A stretch of DNA of 64,000 nucleotides from Pyramidobacter piscolens (GCA_004558205.1 SFDM01000029.1:1-64000); one strand, 5' to 3'; numbered from the stretch's first letter, positions 41,513 to 53,867 are shown. Numbers and translations: made by a program. The notes: a model not told the origin generated them from the sequence alone.

Positions 41513-43341
41513 CTACTTCGATTTGCTTCTTACCGGCATCAGGGCCAGATTGGAATTCCTCCAGTACCCCCAGGCGGCGAGGACCCGTTTAAAGCCTTCG
41601 ATAAACTCGGCTTCAACCTTGGTGCCGCTCACGAGCAGCTTCTCTTCGCCTTCGAGTATGTTCCTGCGCGAGTTGATGCGGTAGGTGCTGGTGTACTCGC
41701 TGACGGCGCTGCTCTGGCTCGCCTTCGAAGGAACCGTCAGCGCCCTGTATCCCGAGGGAAGCTGGACGTTGTAGGTCTGCTCGATCACGAAGGGGAATTT
41801 CAGCGTCGAACGGTCCGTGATCGTGTTCAGCGTGAGCATCGGCTCGGGGTAGATCGAGGGAAGGCCGGCCAGAAGGCCCTGCGCCCCCTCAATGCCTGAC
41901 CGCGCGTGAACGGCCAGCACAATCTTGAACCCTTGATCGCCCAAGGGCTTCACTTCCGGCTGCGCCGATTCGTCGATCCAGCCCCTTAGGCCGGGCAGCA
42001 GCGCGTAAAGCTGATCCTTGCGCCCGTCGGAGAGGGATTCGAACATGTCCACCCAGCTGTGGCGTACCCGAAGGTCCAAAGTCCCGTCCACCATGCCGTC
42101 GGGAGCGATCGAGAGCTTCCAGGCGATGCTGAGGCGGTTCTTCGTGAGGCGGGTGGCGTCGATGCTCCTCTTCTGGAGCTTGCCGTTGTCGCCGTTGTAC
42201 AGAGTCTTGCCGCGCAGCGTGACGGGAATGCGCTCCTCTTCGGTAGCCTGCCCGGGAACGTAGTACCATCCCCTTCCGCCCTGAGGCTGAACCAGGTAAA
42301 GCACGGGGCGGATCAGCGTCGACGCGGCCGCCAGGGATTTTTTGTCCATGGGGATCACGTTCTGGAACCAGACCTGGGCCTTCCAGCCCTGCTTTTCAAG
42401 CCAGCCGGCGATGAGATAGGCTGCTTCCCAGGTGGTCCAGGGGCCTCCCGAGGGGATCATGGAAGCGCTTCTCCAGACGCCGCGGACGGGAAGGCGTGAA
42501 TCGCTGCGCCAGAACTTTTCAATGGTCTGCAGCGCCTGTTCCCTGACGCTTCCCGACGTGACCACGTACTTCGCGGGAATGTCGCCCCACTTCCGCGACG
42601 CCAGGTCCCGCATCATGCCCACCGCGGCGTCGGTACCCCTGCGGAGGCTGAAGATCACGTAGGGATCGGAGCTGTCAAGCATGCCCACAACGCCGCGGTT
42701 GGCGGGCTGTTTAAAGTAGAACCAGCCGTACCAGCGGAAATTGGCGTCTTCGCGTTTCGTGGGCTCGCTGTTGGAGCTCGACTGATACTGCAGTTCCTTA
42801 TCCTTGGCGAGGCGCACCTGAATGCTGCCTTCCCAAACGGGATATTCGGCGCCGATCCAGGCGATGTCCTCCAGAACGTCCTTTTCAGGGAAATACTGGC
42901 GGAAGCTGAGCACAAAGAGGTAGACGTCGTCCATCCGAGGCACTTCCAGGACGATGCGGCCCTGTTTCTCGGCTTCAGTTTTGCTGTAGGCCAGGTCCTT
43001 CAGCAGCTTCGACGTGCCGGGGTCGAAGATCGCGGCCTGTTCAAGCTCGATCCGGCCGCCGTTGGGCGCGTAGAGCAGATCCGTAAGCCACTCCAGGCGC
43101 GCCGCCGCGTCGCAGAGCACCACTACCGAAGTCTGGCGCACGGCCCTGCCGTCCTTGTCCTGGCTGTAGAGAATGCTGCGCCGCCAGACCACGGCGTGTT
43201 CGCCCTTGTACTCTTCAAGGGGCGGCGAATCCTGAACCAGCTTCGCCACGTCGGCGCTGCTCAGGGGCAGCGCCATGGCCGCGAAGGGAATACCCAGCAC
43301 GAGCAGAAGCGCAGTGATCATCCGTCTCATGGGCATACCTC

Positions 43342-43345
<4 letters not shown>
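41513..43345 (-). CDS. Exported protein with transglutaminase/DUF3857-like features, function unknown
   Basis: 610 residues. Signal peptide MRRMITALLLVLGIPFAAMA. The middle (about 270-340) contains GGPWTTWEAAYLIAGWLEKQ then GWKAQVWFQ, resembling a transglutaminase-like core, but I see no convincing Cys-His-Asp triad. The C-terminal half is beta-rich with FVIEQTYNVQLPSGYR and YRINSRRNILEGEEKLLV, reminiscent of DUF3857 architecture. The ATG overlaps the secA stop as ATGA; another ATG 15 nt later (43330) is also possible. Long for a gene tied to secA and argS, and conserved role is unknown. Confidence 0.65.
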
Positions 43346-46113
<2,768 letters not shown>

Positions 46114-46219
46114 GTATATTCCACCTCTCAAAAATTCCCGACGCAAAAAAACTTCGGGGGATTAGGTATTATTCATCTTCAGGGAAAAAATCCAAGGGGC
46201 CGGTATCACGCCCCGCAAT

Positions 46220-46789
46220 TCAGTCGGAATCGGTAATCAGGTCCCATCCGTTTGAAACGTACACCACGCCGGACCACACCGTCAGGATCAGGCTGAGATA
46301 CATGGCGTAAATCGCGAAGGGGATCTTGAAGATCATCATACAGATCGCCACGATCTGGGAGACGGTCTTGATCTTTCCCAGACGGGACGCCGCAATGACC
46401 TGCCCCTCGGCGGCGGCCACCATGCGCAGCCCGCTGACCACAAAGTCCCGGGCGATGATGATCATCACCATCCAGCCAGGCAGGCGGTGAAGCTCGACCA
46501 GCGCCAGAAGAGCCGCCACGACCAGCACCTTGTCGCTCAAAGGGTCGATGAACTTTCCCAGGTTGGTGATCAGCCCCTTTTTGCGGGCGATATACCCGTC
46601 GGCGGTATCCGTCAGCGCTGCCAGGATGAAGATAATCCCCGCCAGGATATCGCTGTAGGTCAGGTCAAGGCCGAACTGCATGAAAAAGGCGATGCCCCTG
46701 TCGATTTTCGTCGTCAGCAGAAGCATCACAAAGGGAGCCAAAAAGATCCGAGAGAGGCTCAATAGATTCGGTACGTTCAGGGAACTCAT
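46220..46789 (-). CDS. pgsA: CDP-diacylglycerol-glycerol-3-phosphate 3-phosphatidyltransferase
   Basis: Makes phosphatidylglycerol-phosphate at the inner membrane. 189 residues, about five helices. CDP-alcohol phosphotransferase motif is complete: DTADGYIARKKGLITNLGKF followed by IDPLSDK. First gene upstream of secA, 106 nt away. Confidence 0.92.
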   Translation of the reverse strand: MSSLNVPNLLSLSRIFLAPFVMLLLTTKIDRGIAFFMQFGLDLTYSDILAGIIFILAALTDTADGYIARKKGLITNLGKFIDPLSDKVLVVAALLALVELHRLPGWMVMIIIARDFVVSGLRMVAAAEGQVIAASRLGKIKTVSQIVAICMMIFKIPFAIYAMYLSLILTVWSGVVYVSNGWDLITDSD

Positions 46790-46936
46790 CAGAAAACCCT
46801 CCTCGTCGAAATCCCAGTTCCAACGGTATTTTTACGCAGGTATAACAAACTTGTTCATTATCTCATAAAAAGGAGCTCCGTGCACATGTTTCTAGATTCT
46901 TTTTTACTTTTTTCGTCAAAAAAACAGCAGAAACCC

Positions 46937-46989
46937 TGCAAAAAGCACGCCGGCGTGAAAGGCGGCCCCGCGCTGCGCCGGGGTGCTTT
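46937..46989 (-). terminator. Terminator of nrdR
   Basis: Minus strand AAAGCACCCCGGCG pairs with CGCCGGCGTGCTTT with one mismatch, then a T-tract. About 70 nt after the nrdR stop. The remaining gap up to pgsA (46790-46936) holds only the pgsA leader. Confidence 0.7.
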
Positions 46990-47058
46990 CGCCCATCATA
47001 AGGGCGCGGGCGGGCGGCTCCGTTTTGCAGGAAGATTGCCCAGCCCTCTTTCCCTGTG

Positions 47059-47559
47059 CTACCGGCCGGGGGTTTTGTTTCCTTCGCCGTTTGGGTCCTC
47101 GTGGGCCGCTTTGGCGATCAGCCCGGCGATCTCCTGCTGAAAGCTGGAGAGGTCGGTAAACTCGCGGTAGACCGAAGCGAATCTCACGTAAGCCACCTTG
47201 TTGATCTCTGCCAGTTCCTTCATAACCAGTTCGCCGATGGCCATGCTTGACACCTCGTCGCCGCTTTCGCGCAGGTGCGCCTCAATGCGGCCCGCCATGT
47301 CCTCGATGGTGTCCAGCGACACGGGAAGCCGTTCGCAGGCCCTGGAAATCCCACGGATCAGCTTGCTGCGGTCAAAAGCCTCCCGGCGGCCGTCCTTTTT
47401 CGAAATCCACAGGATCCGCTGCTCCTCCATCCTCTCATAGGTCGTAAAACGGAAAGAACAGATCGGGCATTCGCGGCGCCGGCGGATCGACCGCCCCTCG
47501 TCGGCGGTCCGCGTCTCGATCACGCGCGTATCCAAAGCCCCGCACTGCGGGCATCTCAT
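47059..47559 (-). CDS. nrdR: Transcriptional repressor NrdR
   Basis: ATP/dATP-sensing repressor of ribonucleotide reductase genes. 166 residues. N-terminal zinc ribbon MRCPQCGALDTRV then ECPICSFRFTTYE; ATP-cone domain follows with VSKKDGRREAF-like ISKKDGRREAFDRSKL. Stands alone with its own terminator. No NrdR box pair was found in the window. Confidence 0.95.
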   Translation of the reverse strand: MRCPQCGALDTRVIETRTADEGRSIRRRRECPICSFRFTTYERMEEQRILWISKKDGRREAFDRSKLIRGISRACERLPVSLDTIEDMAGRIEAHLRESGDEVSSMAIGELVMKELAEINKVAYVRFASVYREFTDLSSFQQEIAGLIAKAAHEDPNGEGNKTPGR

Positions 47560-47593
47560 CAGACATTTCTCCTTTCAACACATGCGACATACC

Positions 47594-47722
47594 GGCGTCA
47601 CTCGCTAAACGTCCCAGCTGCTCGAAGCCTTCCCCGGCCCAATCCTCAAGACAAAGAAGACGTAGGCCTCCGGTTGGGCCGGGGGAAGGCTTCTTCGCAC
47701 CTGGAACGTTTATCGAGCGCCG
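47594..47722. repeat. 129-bp near-perfect long inverted repeat
   Basis: Left arm 47594-47642 (reads AAACGTCCCAG ... GAAGCCTTCCCCGGCCCAA) and right arm 47674-47722 (TTGGGCCGGGGGAAGGCTTC ... CTGGAACGTTT) match over about 48 nt with few mismatches around a 31-nt loop. Different sequence from the GCAAAGG family beside it. No transposase or T-run. Confidence 0.8.
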
Positions 47723-47764
47723 CCTCCTTGCGCTGCTGGCGTAAAAGCCGGTTCAAGCGCAGGG

Positions 47765-47972
47765 GCAAAAGATTGAATCGCAATGGACGCAAAAATTCGC
47801 GAAGGAAAACTTCAAAGATTTTTAGAATCGTAAAACCAGCAAAATTTATAAATTATTATCATATTAATTCGTTTTTCGCTATTGATTCAGATTTTGTTCT
47901 TCCTTTGCGAACCTTTGCACCCTTTCTCTTCAGCTTGTGCGATGAAAATCTTTTGACCTTGATCTTCGTGAC
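47765..47972. repeat. Interspersed GCAAAGG palindrome, copy 3
   Basis: Left arm CAAAAGATTGAATCGCAATG with GACGCAAAAATTCGCGAAGG; AT-rich centre ATTTATAAATTATTATCATA; right arm CCTTTGCGAACCTTTGCACC, TTGTGCGATGAAAATCTTTT and GACCTTGATCTTCG. Centre and right arm closely match the copy at 54296. Confidence 0.85.
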
Positions 47973-47986
47973 GCCGGTAATTCAGT

Positions 47987-48023
47987 AAAAAAAGCGGATC
48001 CGGAATTCTCCAGACCCGCTTTT
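47987..48023 (-). terminator. Terminator of the prmA-yqeY operon
   Basis: AAAAGCGG (47990-47997) and CCGCTTTT (48016-48023) around GGAATTCTCC; T-run on the minus strand at 47993-47987. Seven nt after the yqeY stop. Confidence 0.8.
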
Positions 48024-48029
48024 GTACGA

Positions 48030-48488
48030 CTATTTACCTTGCAGGAGACGCTGTACGGTCTCGCGGACGAGTTTGCCGTCGGCCTGGCCGTTCAGTTTGG
48101 GCATCACGGCGCCCATCACCTTGCCCATGTCCTTGGGAGAGGCCGCACCAAGTTCGGCGACAACGGCCTTCACAACCTCTTCGACCTGTCCGGCGGTGAG
48201 TTGGACTGGCAGATAGGCTTCCAGAACCTTGTTCTCGTCAAGCTCGGCCTGGGCGCGATCCTTTGCGCCGCCCAATAAATACTGTTCCGCTGCTTCCTTG
48301 CGCTGCTTTACCAGTCTGCGGACGAGCGTAAGCACGTCTTCGTCGGTGATCTCATAGCTGACGCCCTTATCGGCGTGATACTTCTGCAGTTCGGACTTCA
48401 ACATGCGATACACCGAAAGGTCGGGCTCGCGGCGTTCTTTCATAGCAGTCTTCAGATCAGCGGACACACGATCTGTCAACGCACTCAT
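48030..48488 (-). CDS. yqeY: GatB/YqeY domain protein
   Basis: 152-residue cytoplasmic protein with the YqeY fold shared with the C-terminal tRNA-binding domain of GatB. Features: LKTAMKERREPDLSVYRMLK, ITDEDVLTLVRRLVKQRK, YLPVQLTAGQVEEVV, GKVMGAVMPKLNGQADGKLV. Follows rpsU by 5 nt, the usual order across many phyla. Biochemical role is not established. Confidence 0.92.
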   Translation of the reverse strand: MSALTDRVSADLKTAMKERREPDLSVYRMLKSELQKYHADKGVSYEITDEDVLTLVRRLVKQRKEAAEQYLLGGAKDRAQAELDENKVLEAYLPVQLTAGQVEEVVKAVVAELGAASPKDMGKVMGAVMPKLNGQADGKLVRETVQRLLQGK

Positions 48489-48493
48489 GAATC

Positions 48494-48673
48494 TTACCCC
48501 CTGACCTTTCTGCGAGAGAGTTCCTGCCGTTTGCGCTTCTTCGCCTCGCTGGGTTTCTCGTAGTGTTCCTTCTTACGGGCCTCGCGAAGGACTCCCGTTC
48601 TTGATACATCCCTCTTAAAACGGCGAAGGACATCCTCGATCGTTTCATTCTCTTTTCTAACGACTGTCGTCAA
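48494..48673 (-). CDS. rpsU: Ribosomal protein bS21
   Basis: 59-residue basic protein of the small subunit. Sequence begins MTTVVRKENETIEDVLRRFK and ends RQELSRRKVRG, with the conserved REARKKEHYEKPSEAKKRK core. Start is TTG at 48673, placed by GGAGGG 7 nt upstream; no ATG is available, which is why it is easy to miss. Sits between the HIT gene and yqeY. Confidence 0.93.
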   Translation of the reverse strand: MTTVVRKENETIEDVLRRFKRDVSRTGVLREARKKEHYEKPSEAKKRKRQELSRRKVRG

Positions 48674-48710
48674 AACAATTCCCTCCCTTCTGCTCCACCT
48701 ACACCTAAAT

Positions 48711-49049
48711 TTAACCTGGGGGCCACTGGAGGCCTCTCCCCGCTAACAAATGGATGTGAAGGTGGGGGACTGTCTGACCAGCTGCTTCTCCGCAGTTGAC
48801 GACGATCCTGTACCCCTGCCCGGACAATCCGAGCTTCACGACCACTGCCCTGACGGACGCCATAAGCTTGCTCCACAGGGCCAGATCTGCGACGGCATCG
48901 ACTGAAGCGACGTGCTCTTTCGGTATGACCAGCACATGAACGGGCGCTTGAGGCCTGATGTCTCTAAAGGCCAGGGCGCAGTCGTCTTCATATACGATAT
49001 CCGCCGGAAGCTTCCCTGATACGATTGCACAAAATGGACATAATCCCAT
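48711..49049 (-). CDS. HIT-family hydrolase (HinT-like)
   Basis: 112-residue histidine-triad protein that hydrolyses nucleoside phosphoramidates or dinucleotides. Triad motif HLHIHLLAGR; N-terminal CPFCAIVSGKLPADIVYEDD is the usual HinT start with two Cys. GAGGTGA precedes ATG at 49049. Between mtaB and rpsU in one operon. Confidence 0.9.
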   Translation of the reverse strand: MGLCPFCAIVSGKLPADIVYEDDCALAFRDIRPQAPVHVLVIPKEHVASVDAVADLALWSKLMASVRAVVVKLGLSGQGYRIVVNCGEAAGQTVPHLHIHLLAGRGLQWPPG

Positions 49050-49093
49050 CGCCGTCACCTCGCATAAGGGACATTTTATCACTAGCAAAGCCG

Positions 49094-50425
49094 TTACGAC
49101 AATAGGCAATCGTCCTCAGTTGCACTTTTTTTTATCAAATCGCCAAAAAGCACGCCCTGATTTTGAGAAACAGCCCTCACCAGCCGCTCTTCACGGAATA
49201 TTTTACCATCTTTCAGGTGAAATTCAATATACTGGGGCGTATACCCTTGAGATTTTCCTCGCGCCTCGCCTTCAAACAAAACAGGAACCTCGCGCCCCAC
49301 CCATCGGGCCGCTTCGGCGGAAATCTGTTCCAATCCCGCCCGTTTCAAACGCTCCGCGCGGTCTTCGGCAACGGAACTTTCAACCTGGCAGGGCATGGAC
49401 GCCGCCGGCGTGCCCGCCCTGGGAGAATAGCGGAAACCGTGAACGCGCCCGATCCGCGCCGCTTTCATCAGGTCCAGCGTGTTTTGGAAAGCCGCTTCGC
49501 TCTCGCCGGGAAAGGCGCACATCACGTCGGTGGAAATGTGGAGGTCCTGCCCCAGCGCGTCCCTCAGCCGCCGGACCAGGGCCAGATAGTCCTCCGCCCC
49601 ATGGCCGCGGCCCATGCGCCTCAAAACTCCGTCGTCGCCCGACTGGAGCGGCAGATGGAGATGGCGGCAGAACGACGGCGTCTCCGCCAGCGCGTCCAAA
49701 AGCTCGCCGTCCACGCAGAAGGGTTCCAGCGAGCCGAAACGCAGCCTTTTCAGGCCCTCCAGCGCCCCCAGCCCGCGGATTAGGGCCGCGAAGGACTCGC
49801 CGCTGTCGCGGCCGAACAGCCCCAGATGGACGCCCGTCAGCACGATCTCGAGACAGCCCGCGCCGAGGCAGCGCCGCGCCTCTTCGAGGATATCGCCGGC
49901 CGGCCGGCTGACCGACGGGCCTCTCAGCGAGGGCACGATACAATAGGTGCAGCCGTGGTCGCAGCCGTCCTGCACCTTGATGAAAGCCCGGCTGTGATGC
50001 AGGGGCCGGTCAAGCTCCAAAGCGTCCCAGCGGCGGGGCGGCGTTCCGCGAAGCGCCTGAAATTTCGGCGACTTTTCCTCAAAAAAGCGCTCCACCCTGT
50101 CGGGAATCTCGCTTTTGAGGCGGTTGCCGACCAGAAGGTTCACGCCCATACCGCGGGCCAGATCCTCGCCGACGCCCTGCGCCCAGCAGCCGCAGGCTAC
50201 AATACAGGCCCCGGGAGACAAGCGGCGGAAACGGTGAATCAGCTGGCGGCTTTTCCGGTCGGCCATGGCCGTCACGGAACAGGTCACGATCACCGCCGCG
50301 TCGAAGGGCGCTTCCTCGACGATCAGGGCGCCTCGACACACAAAGGCGGAGGCGATGGATTCCGCCTCCGCCAAATTGGTCCTGCACCCCAGGGCCTGCA
50401 CGGCCACTCTGCGGCCCTTCAGCAT
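49094..50425 (-). CDS. mtaB: tRNA t6A37 methylthiotransferase (MtaB type)
   Basis: Radical SAM enzyme that converts t6A37 to ms2t6A37 in tRNA. 443 residues. UPF0004 domain Cys14, Cys49 and the ACGCWAQG cysteine bind the auxiliary cluster; the radical-SAM CxxxCxxC is CDHGCTYC; then FPGESEAAFQNTLDLM; C-terminal TRAM-like domain (VLFEGEARGKSQGYTPQYIE). MtaB rather than MiaB is suggested by ALGCRTNLAEAE and by the link to prmA. Starts right at the prmA stop. Confidence 0.88.
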   Translation of the reverse strand: MLKGRRVAVQALGCRTNLAEAESIASAFVCRGALIVEEAPFDAAVIVTCSVTAMADRKSRQLIHRFRRLSPGACIVACGCWAQGVGEDLARGMGVNLLVGNRLKSEIPDRVERFFEEKSPKFQALRGTPPRRWDALELDRPLHHSRAFIKVQDGCDHGCTYCIVPSLRGPSVSRPAGDILEEARRCLGAGCLEIVLTGVHLGLFGRDSGESFAALIRGLGALEGLKRLRFGSLEPFCVDGELLDALAETPSFCRHLHLPLQSGDDGVLRRMGRGHGAEDYLALVRRLRDALGQDLHISTDVMCAFPGESEAAFQNTLDLMKAARIGRVHGFRYSPRAGTPAASMPCQVESSVAEDRAERLKRAGLEQISAEAARWVGREVPVLFEGEARGKSQGYTPQYIEFHLKDGKIFREERLVRAVSQNQGVLFGDLIKKSATEDDCLLS

Positions 50426-51295
50426 TTAAATCTTTTCCGCGGCGAGGCCGCACCAGTCGCCGCTCTGAATTTCATCGATCAGGCGCAGTCCGTTCTGCTC
50501 CAAGAGCGTCTTGAAGATCTCGCCTTCCTTGATCACCATGCCCGAGAAGATCGCCCGTCCGCCCTTTTTCAGGACGCCCGCCACATCGGGCAGCATGGCG
50601 CACAGCGGTTCGTAAAGGATGTTGGCCATCAGCAGGTCCACTTTATGGTCGAATCCCTTCAGCAGGTCGCCCACGGCGATGTCGAGCCGGTCGGAAGATA
50701 TGCCGTTCAGTTCCAGCGTGTTGTGAATGGCCTCCTCCATGACGGCGGGATCCAAATCCCGCGCGTAGGCCTTCACGGCGCCCATCTTCAGCGCCGCGAT
50801 GGACAGGATCGCCGACCCGCAGCCGATATCGGCCACCGTATCGCCCTCGCGGATGCAGCGTTCCACCAGCGTCAGCACCGACTGGGTGCTTTCGTGGTAT
50901 CCCGTGCCAAAGGCCGTTCCGGGATAGATATAGACCGGCAGGCGGCCCTTGTCTTCCTTGCCGGCATGCCACGGCGCCATGACCACCAGGCTCTTCCCAA
51001 CGTTCAAGGGAGGAAAGGCGTCCATCCACTCCGTGTTCCACGGACGGTTCTCGATCTTGCCCATGTCCTTGATCTCCAGATTTTCCCAGGGCTCCAGCAA
51101 CGGCGTCAAAACCTTGAGCCATTCCCCCAGATCCTGATTGCTGCGGTAATAGATCTGAAGCTCGGAGGCGTCGCCGCGGCTCACATCCAGAGACCCGATG
51201 CAGCCGGAAGCTTCCGCGGCGGAGCTCATCACTTCCTCCATGCCGACGGGACCCCTTAACGTAATGTACCACCAGTAATTCTCACCGGACGTCAT
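50426..51295 (-). CDS. prmA: Ribosomal protein L11 methyltransferase
   Basis: SAM-dependent trimethylation of L11. 289 residues. SAM site DIGCGSAILSIAALKMGA and LDPAVMEEAIHNTLELN; NILYEPLCAMLPDV holds the NPPY-like motif; GTAFGTGYHESTQ is diagnostic of PrmA. Start: AGGAGG precedes ATG at 51295; the frame extends upstream without a ribosome site. First gene of prmA-mtaB-HIT-rpsU-yqeY. Confidence 0.92.
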   Translation of the reverse strand: MTSGENYWWYITLRGPVGMEEVMSSAAEASGCIGSLDVSRGDASELQIYYRSNQDLGEWLKVLTPLLEPWENLEIKDMGKIENRPWNTEWMDAFPPLNVGKSLVVMAPWHAGKEDKGRLPVYIYPGTAFGTGYHESTQSVLTLVERCIREGDTVADIGCGSAILSIAALKMGAVKAYARDLDPAVMEEAIHNTLELNGISSDRLDIAVGDLLKGFDHKVDLLMANILYEPLCAMLPDVAGVLKKGGRAIFSGMVIKEGEIFKTLLEQNGLRLIDEIQSGDWCGLAAEKI

Positions 51296-51389
51296 AATAA
51301 AAATCCTCCTGCCCCGAGGGCGTGAATTTACGCCTATTATACCAAAGGAAGGACAGAAAGGAAAATTCCGCACATTTCAGCTTTCGGCG

Positions 51390-52223
51390 CTATTTGCCAA
51401 GGCGCTTCAGAAGGAAGGGCACGGCCTGTTCGAAGTTCACGCCGTACCAGCGGTGGTCAGGGTCGTCCAGCGTGACTCGGATACACTCGGCGGTGTAGTC
51501 GGCGGCGATTCTCGAGGACTCCTTCCAGTCAAAGCCGTTCATCAGGGCGCCCACGCAGGCGCTGGAGAAAATGTCGCCCGTGCCGTGGAAGCTCACGTCC
51601 AGCCGGGGATGGGCGTAGTGATAGTACTGGCCGGCTTCGCGGTCATAGCCCATGACGCCCGTCACGCCCTTTTCGAAGCCCACGCCGGTCAGCAGGCTGA
51701 CAGGCGCGCCCAGGTCGGCCAGCTTGCCCAGCAGCTTCTTCACATAGGCCTCGTCGTAGGTCTCGCGGTATTCCGATCCGGTCATGAAGCAGGCTTCGGT
51801 GATGTTGGGCACGATAATGTCCGCCTTGGCGCAGAGGGCGCCCATCTTTTTGGCGAAAGCCGCGTCGAAGGCGGGATAAAGCTTGCCGTTATCGGCCATG
51901 ACAGGATCCACAAAGATCACGTTGGAAGGAGTCTTGAACTGCGCGAACATCTCCGCCAGCAGCTCGATCTGCTCGTCCGATCCCAGATAGCCCGTGTAGA
52001 CGGCGTCGAAGCCGATCCCCTCATCCTTCCAGTGGCGCGTGATGGGCCTGATCTCGTCGGTCAGGTCGCGGCAGGTGAAGTTCTTGAACATGGTGTGGGT
52101 CGACAGCACCGCCGTAGGGATAACGGCGGTCTCCACGCCCATGGCAGAAATGATGGGCAGCGCGACGGTGAGCGAACATTTGCCTACGCAGGAAATATCC
52201 TGGACGGTGACGATTCTTTTCAT
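51390..52223 (-). CDS. pdxY: Pyridoxal/pyridoxamine kinase
   Basis: Phosphorylates B6 vitamers in salvage of pyridoxal 5'-phosphate. 277 residues, ribokinase fold. MKRIVTVQDISCVGKCSLTV N-terminus, VDPVMADNGKLYP, and the catalytic anion-hole motif FHGTGDIFSSACVGALM. Divergent from a MocR/PdxR-like regulator, a well-known genetic pair. Whether it is PdxY or PdxK in substrate range cannot be told. Confidence 0.9.
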   Translation of the reverse strand: MKRIVTVQDISCVGKCSLTVALPIISAMGVETAVIPTAVLSTHTMFKNFTCRDLTDEIRPITRHWKDEGIGFDAVYTGYLGSDEQIELLAEMFAQFKTPSNVIFVDPVMADNGKLYPAFDAAFAKKMGALCAKADIIVPNITEACFMTGSEYRETYDEAYVKKLLGKLADLGAPVSLLTGVGFEKGVTGVMGYDREAGQYYHYAHPRLDVSFHGTGDIFSSACVGALMNGFDWKESSRIAADYTAECIRVTLDDPDHRWYGVNFEQAVPFLLKRLGK

Positions 52224-52269
52224 AGTAATTTTCTACCTCTCTGTATTTTCAGTTTTTCGTTCTTCATAT

Positions 52270-52350
52270 TGACGAGCGATGACAGGGCCATTATACTCAC
52301 ATCTGACCATGTTAAAATAGCCATAAAAGAAATAAATCATAAGGTCAGAT
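52270..52350. promoter_or_regulatory. Overlapping divergent promoters of pdxY and the PdxR-like gene, with an inverted repeat
   Basis: Plus strand: TTGACG (52270-52275), 17 bp, TATACT (52293-52298). Minus strand: TATAAT at 52296-52291, overlapping the same -10. ATCTGACC (52302-52309) and GGTCAGAT (52343-52350) are a perfect 8-bp inverted repeat 33 bp apart; the first half lies between -10 and -35 of the pdxY promoter. Confidence 0.65.
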
Positions 52351-52361
52351 TGGAGCGCGCC

Positions 52362-53773
52362 ATGCTTACCTACTCTTTTGAAGGCCGGGGAGACTGCGGC
52401 CTCAGCGAATACCTGTACCGCCGGATCAAGGCCGACATCTTGGAGGGACGTCTGGCCCCCGGCGAAAAACTGCCCTCAAAGCGCGCTTTGGCCCGGCACC
52501 TCAGCGTGAGCGCCGTCACCGTGGAAAACACCTACGGCCAGCTCGCCGCCGAAGGCTATCTCCGACCGGAACCCCGGCGGGGCTTTTTGTGCCGGCGCTG
52601 CCGCCCCGGCAGCGGCCGCCGGCGCCCCGCCCTCCCAGGCGGCCCCTTCCCGCCGAAGGGGAACGGGCCTGGCTCGCCGACTTCGCCAGCAGCGCCGCCG
52701 ACGCCGAGACCTTTCCCTTTCTCAGCTGGAACAGGACCATGCGGGAGACCATGGCCCAGTGCCGGGACCAGCTGGCGGCCTCTTCGCCCTCGCCGGGCGT
52801 GCCGGAGCTGCGCGCCGCCCTGGCGGACTACCTTTACCAGTTCCGCGGCATGACGGTAGATCCGTCGCAGATCGTGGTGGGGGCGGGAACGGAATACCTC
52901 TACGGCCTGATCGTCCGCTTGCTGGGGCCGCGGCGCTGCGCCGTCGAGGACCCGGGCTACCAGAAGATATCGAAAATTTACGAGAGCTGCGGCGTGGACT
53001 GCGCCTTTATCCCCCTGGACGGCAGCGGCGTGGAGATCGAAAGCCTGGAGCGCTCGGCCGCCACGGTGCTCCACATTTCGCCGTCACACCACTTCCCCAC
53101 AGGGCTGGTCACGCCCGTGAGCCGGCGCTGGGAGCTGCTGGACTGGGCGTCGCGGCTTCAGGGACGGGTGATCGTGGAAGACGACTACGACAGCGAATTC
53201 CGCATGGTGGGCCGGCCTATCCCCTCCCTTCAAAGCATCGACGGCGGCGGGCAGGTGATCTACGTCAACACCTTCTCCAAGAGCCTGATCCCTACGATCC
53301 GCATCAGCTACATGGTGCTGCCGCCGTGGCTCATGGAGCTTTACCGGCAAAAGCTGGGCTTCTATTCCTGCACCGTCTCAAACTTCGAGCAGTACACGCT
53401 GGCGCGGTTCATCGAAAAGGGGCTCTTCGAAAAGCACGTCAACCGCATGAGAAATTACTACTGCTCCCAGAGGGACGCCATCCTGGCCTGCATCAGGAAG
53501 CACCCCTGCCGCGGACGCCTGTCCGTCGGCGAGGAAAACGCGGGGCTCCACTTCCTGCTGACGGTCAAGACCGATTTGAGCGACGAAGAGCTGCTTCAAA
53601 AGCTGCAGCGCCACGGCGTCCGCATCTTCTGCCTGAGCCAGTTTTACCGCGACAAAAAGCGCGCCCTGGAGCACCGTCTGGTCGTCAACTACTCCGGCAT
53701 CCCCCGCGGCCGCCTGGAGGAGTCGGTGAACCTTCTCCTGGACAGTTTGGACGATAGCACAACGGCGCCATAG
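52362..53773 (+). pseudogene. MocR/PdxR-like regulator with one-base frameshift
   Basis: GntR winged helix fused to a fold-type-I aminotransferase domain; such proteins sense PLP. Start ATG 52362. HTH is intact (KLPSKRALARHLSVSAVTVE then NTYGQLAAEGYLRPEPRRG). At a T5 run (52584-52588) the frame breaks: one more T would give GFFVPALPP and join exactly to the second frame, which continues from 52589 to TAA at 53773. The aminotransferase part is complete: AGTEYLYGLIVRLL, DDYDSEFRM, and the PLP lysine in NTFSKSLIPTIRISY. Without correction the first frame ends at 52853. Could be a true mutation, a -1 ribosomal slip on C-TTT-TTG, or a base-calling error. Confidence 0.8.
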
Positions 53774-53867
53774 GAGCCGCTTCGTCTGGGATATATCAAG
53801 AAAAATCGCAGGAAGGGAAAGAGAATGGCCGAAAAACTTTTGGAATTGCCCATTGGGAACCCTGACA

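Noticed and set aside
39786..41684. 632-codon open frame opposite argS
   Set aside because: argS is complete with HIGH motif; the opposite frame has no family features.
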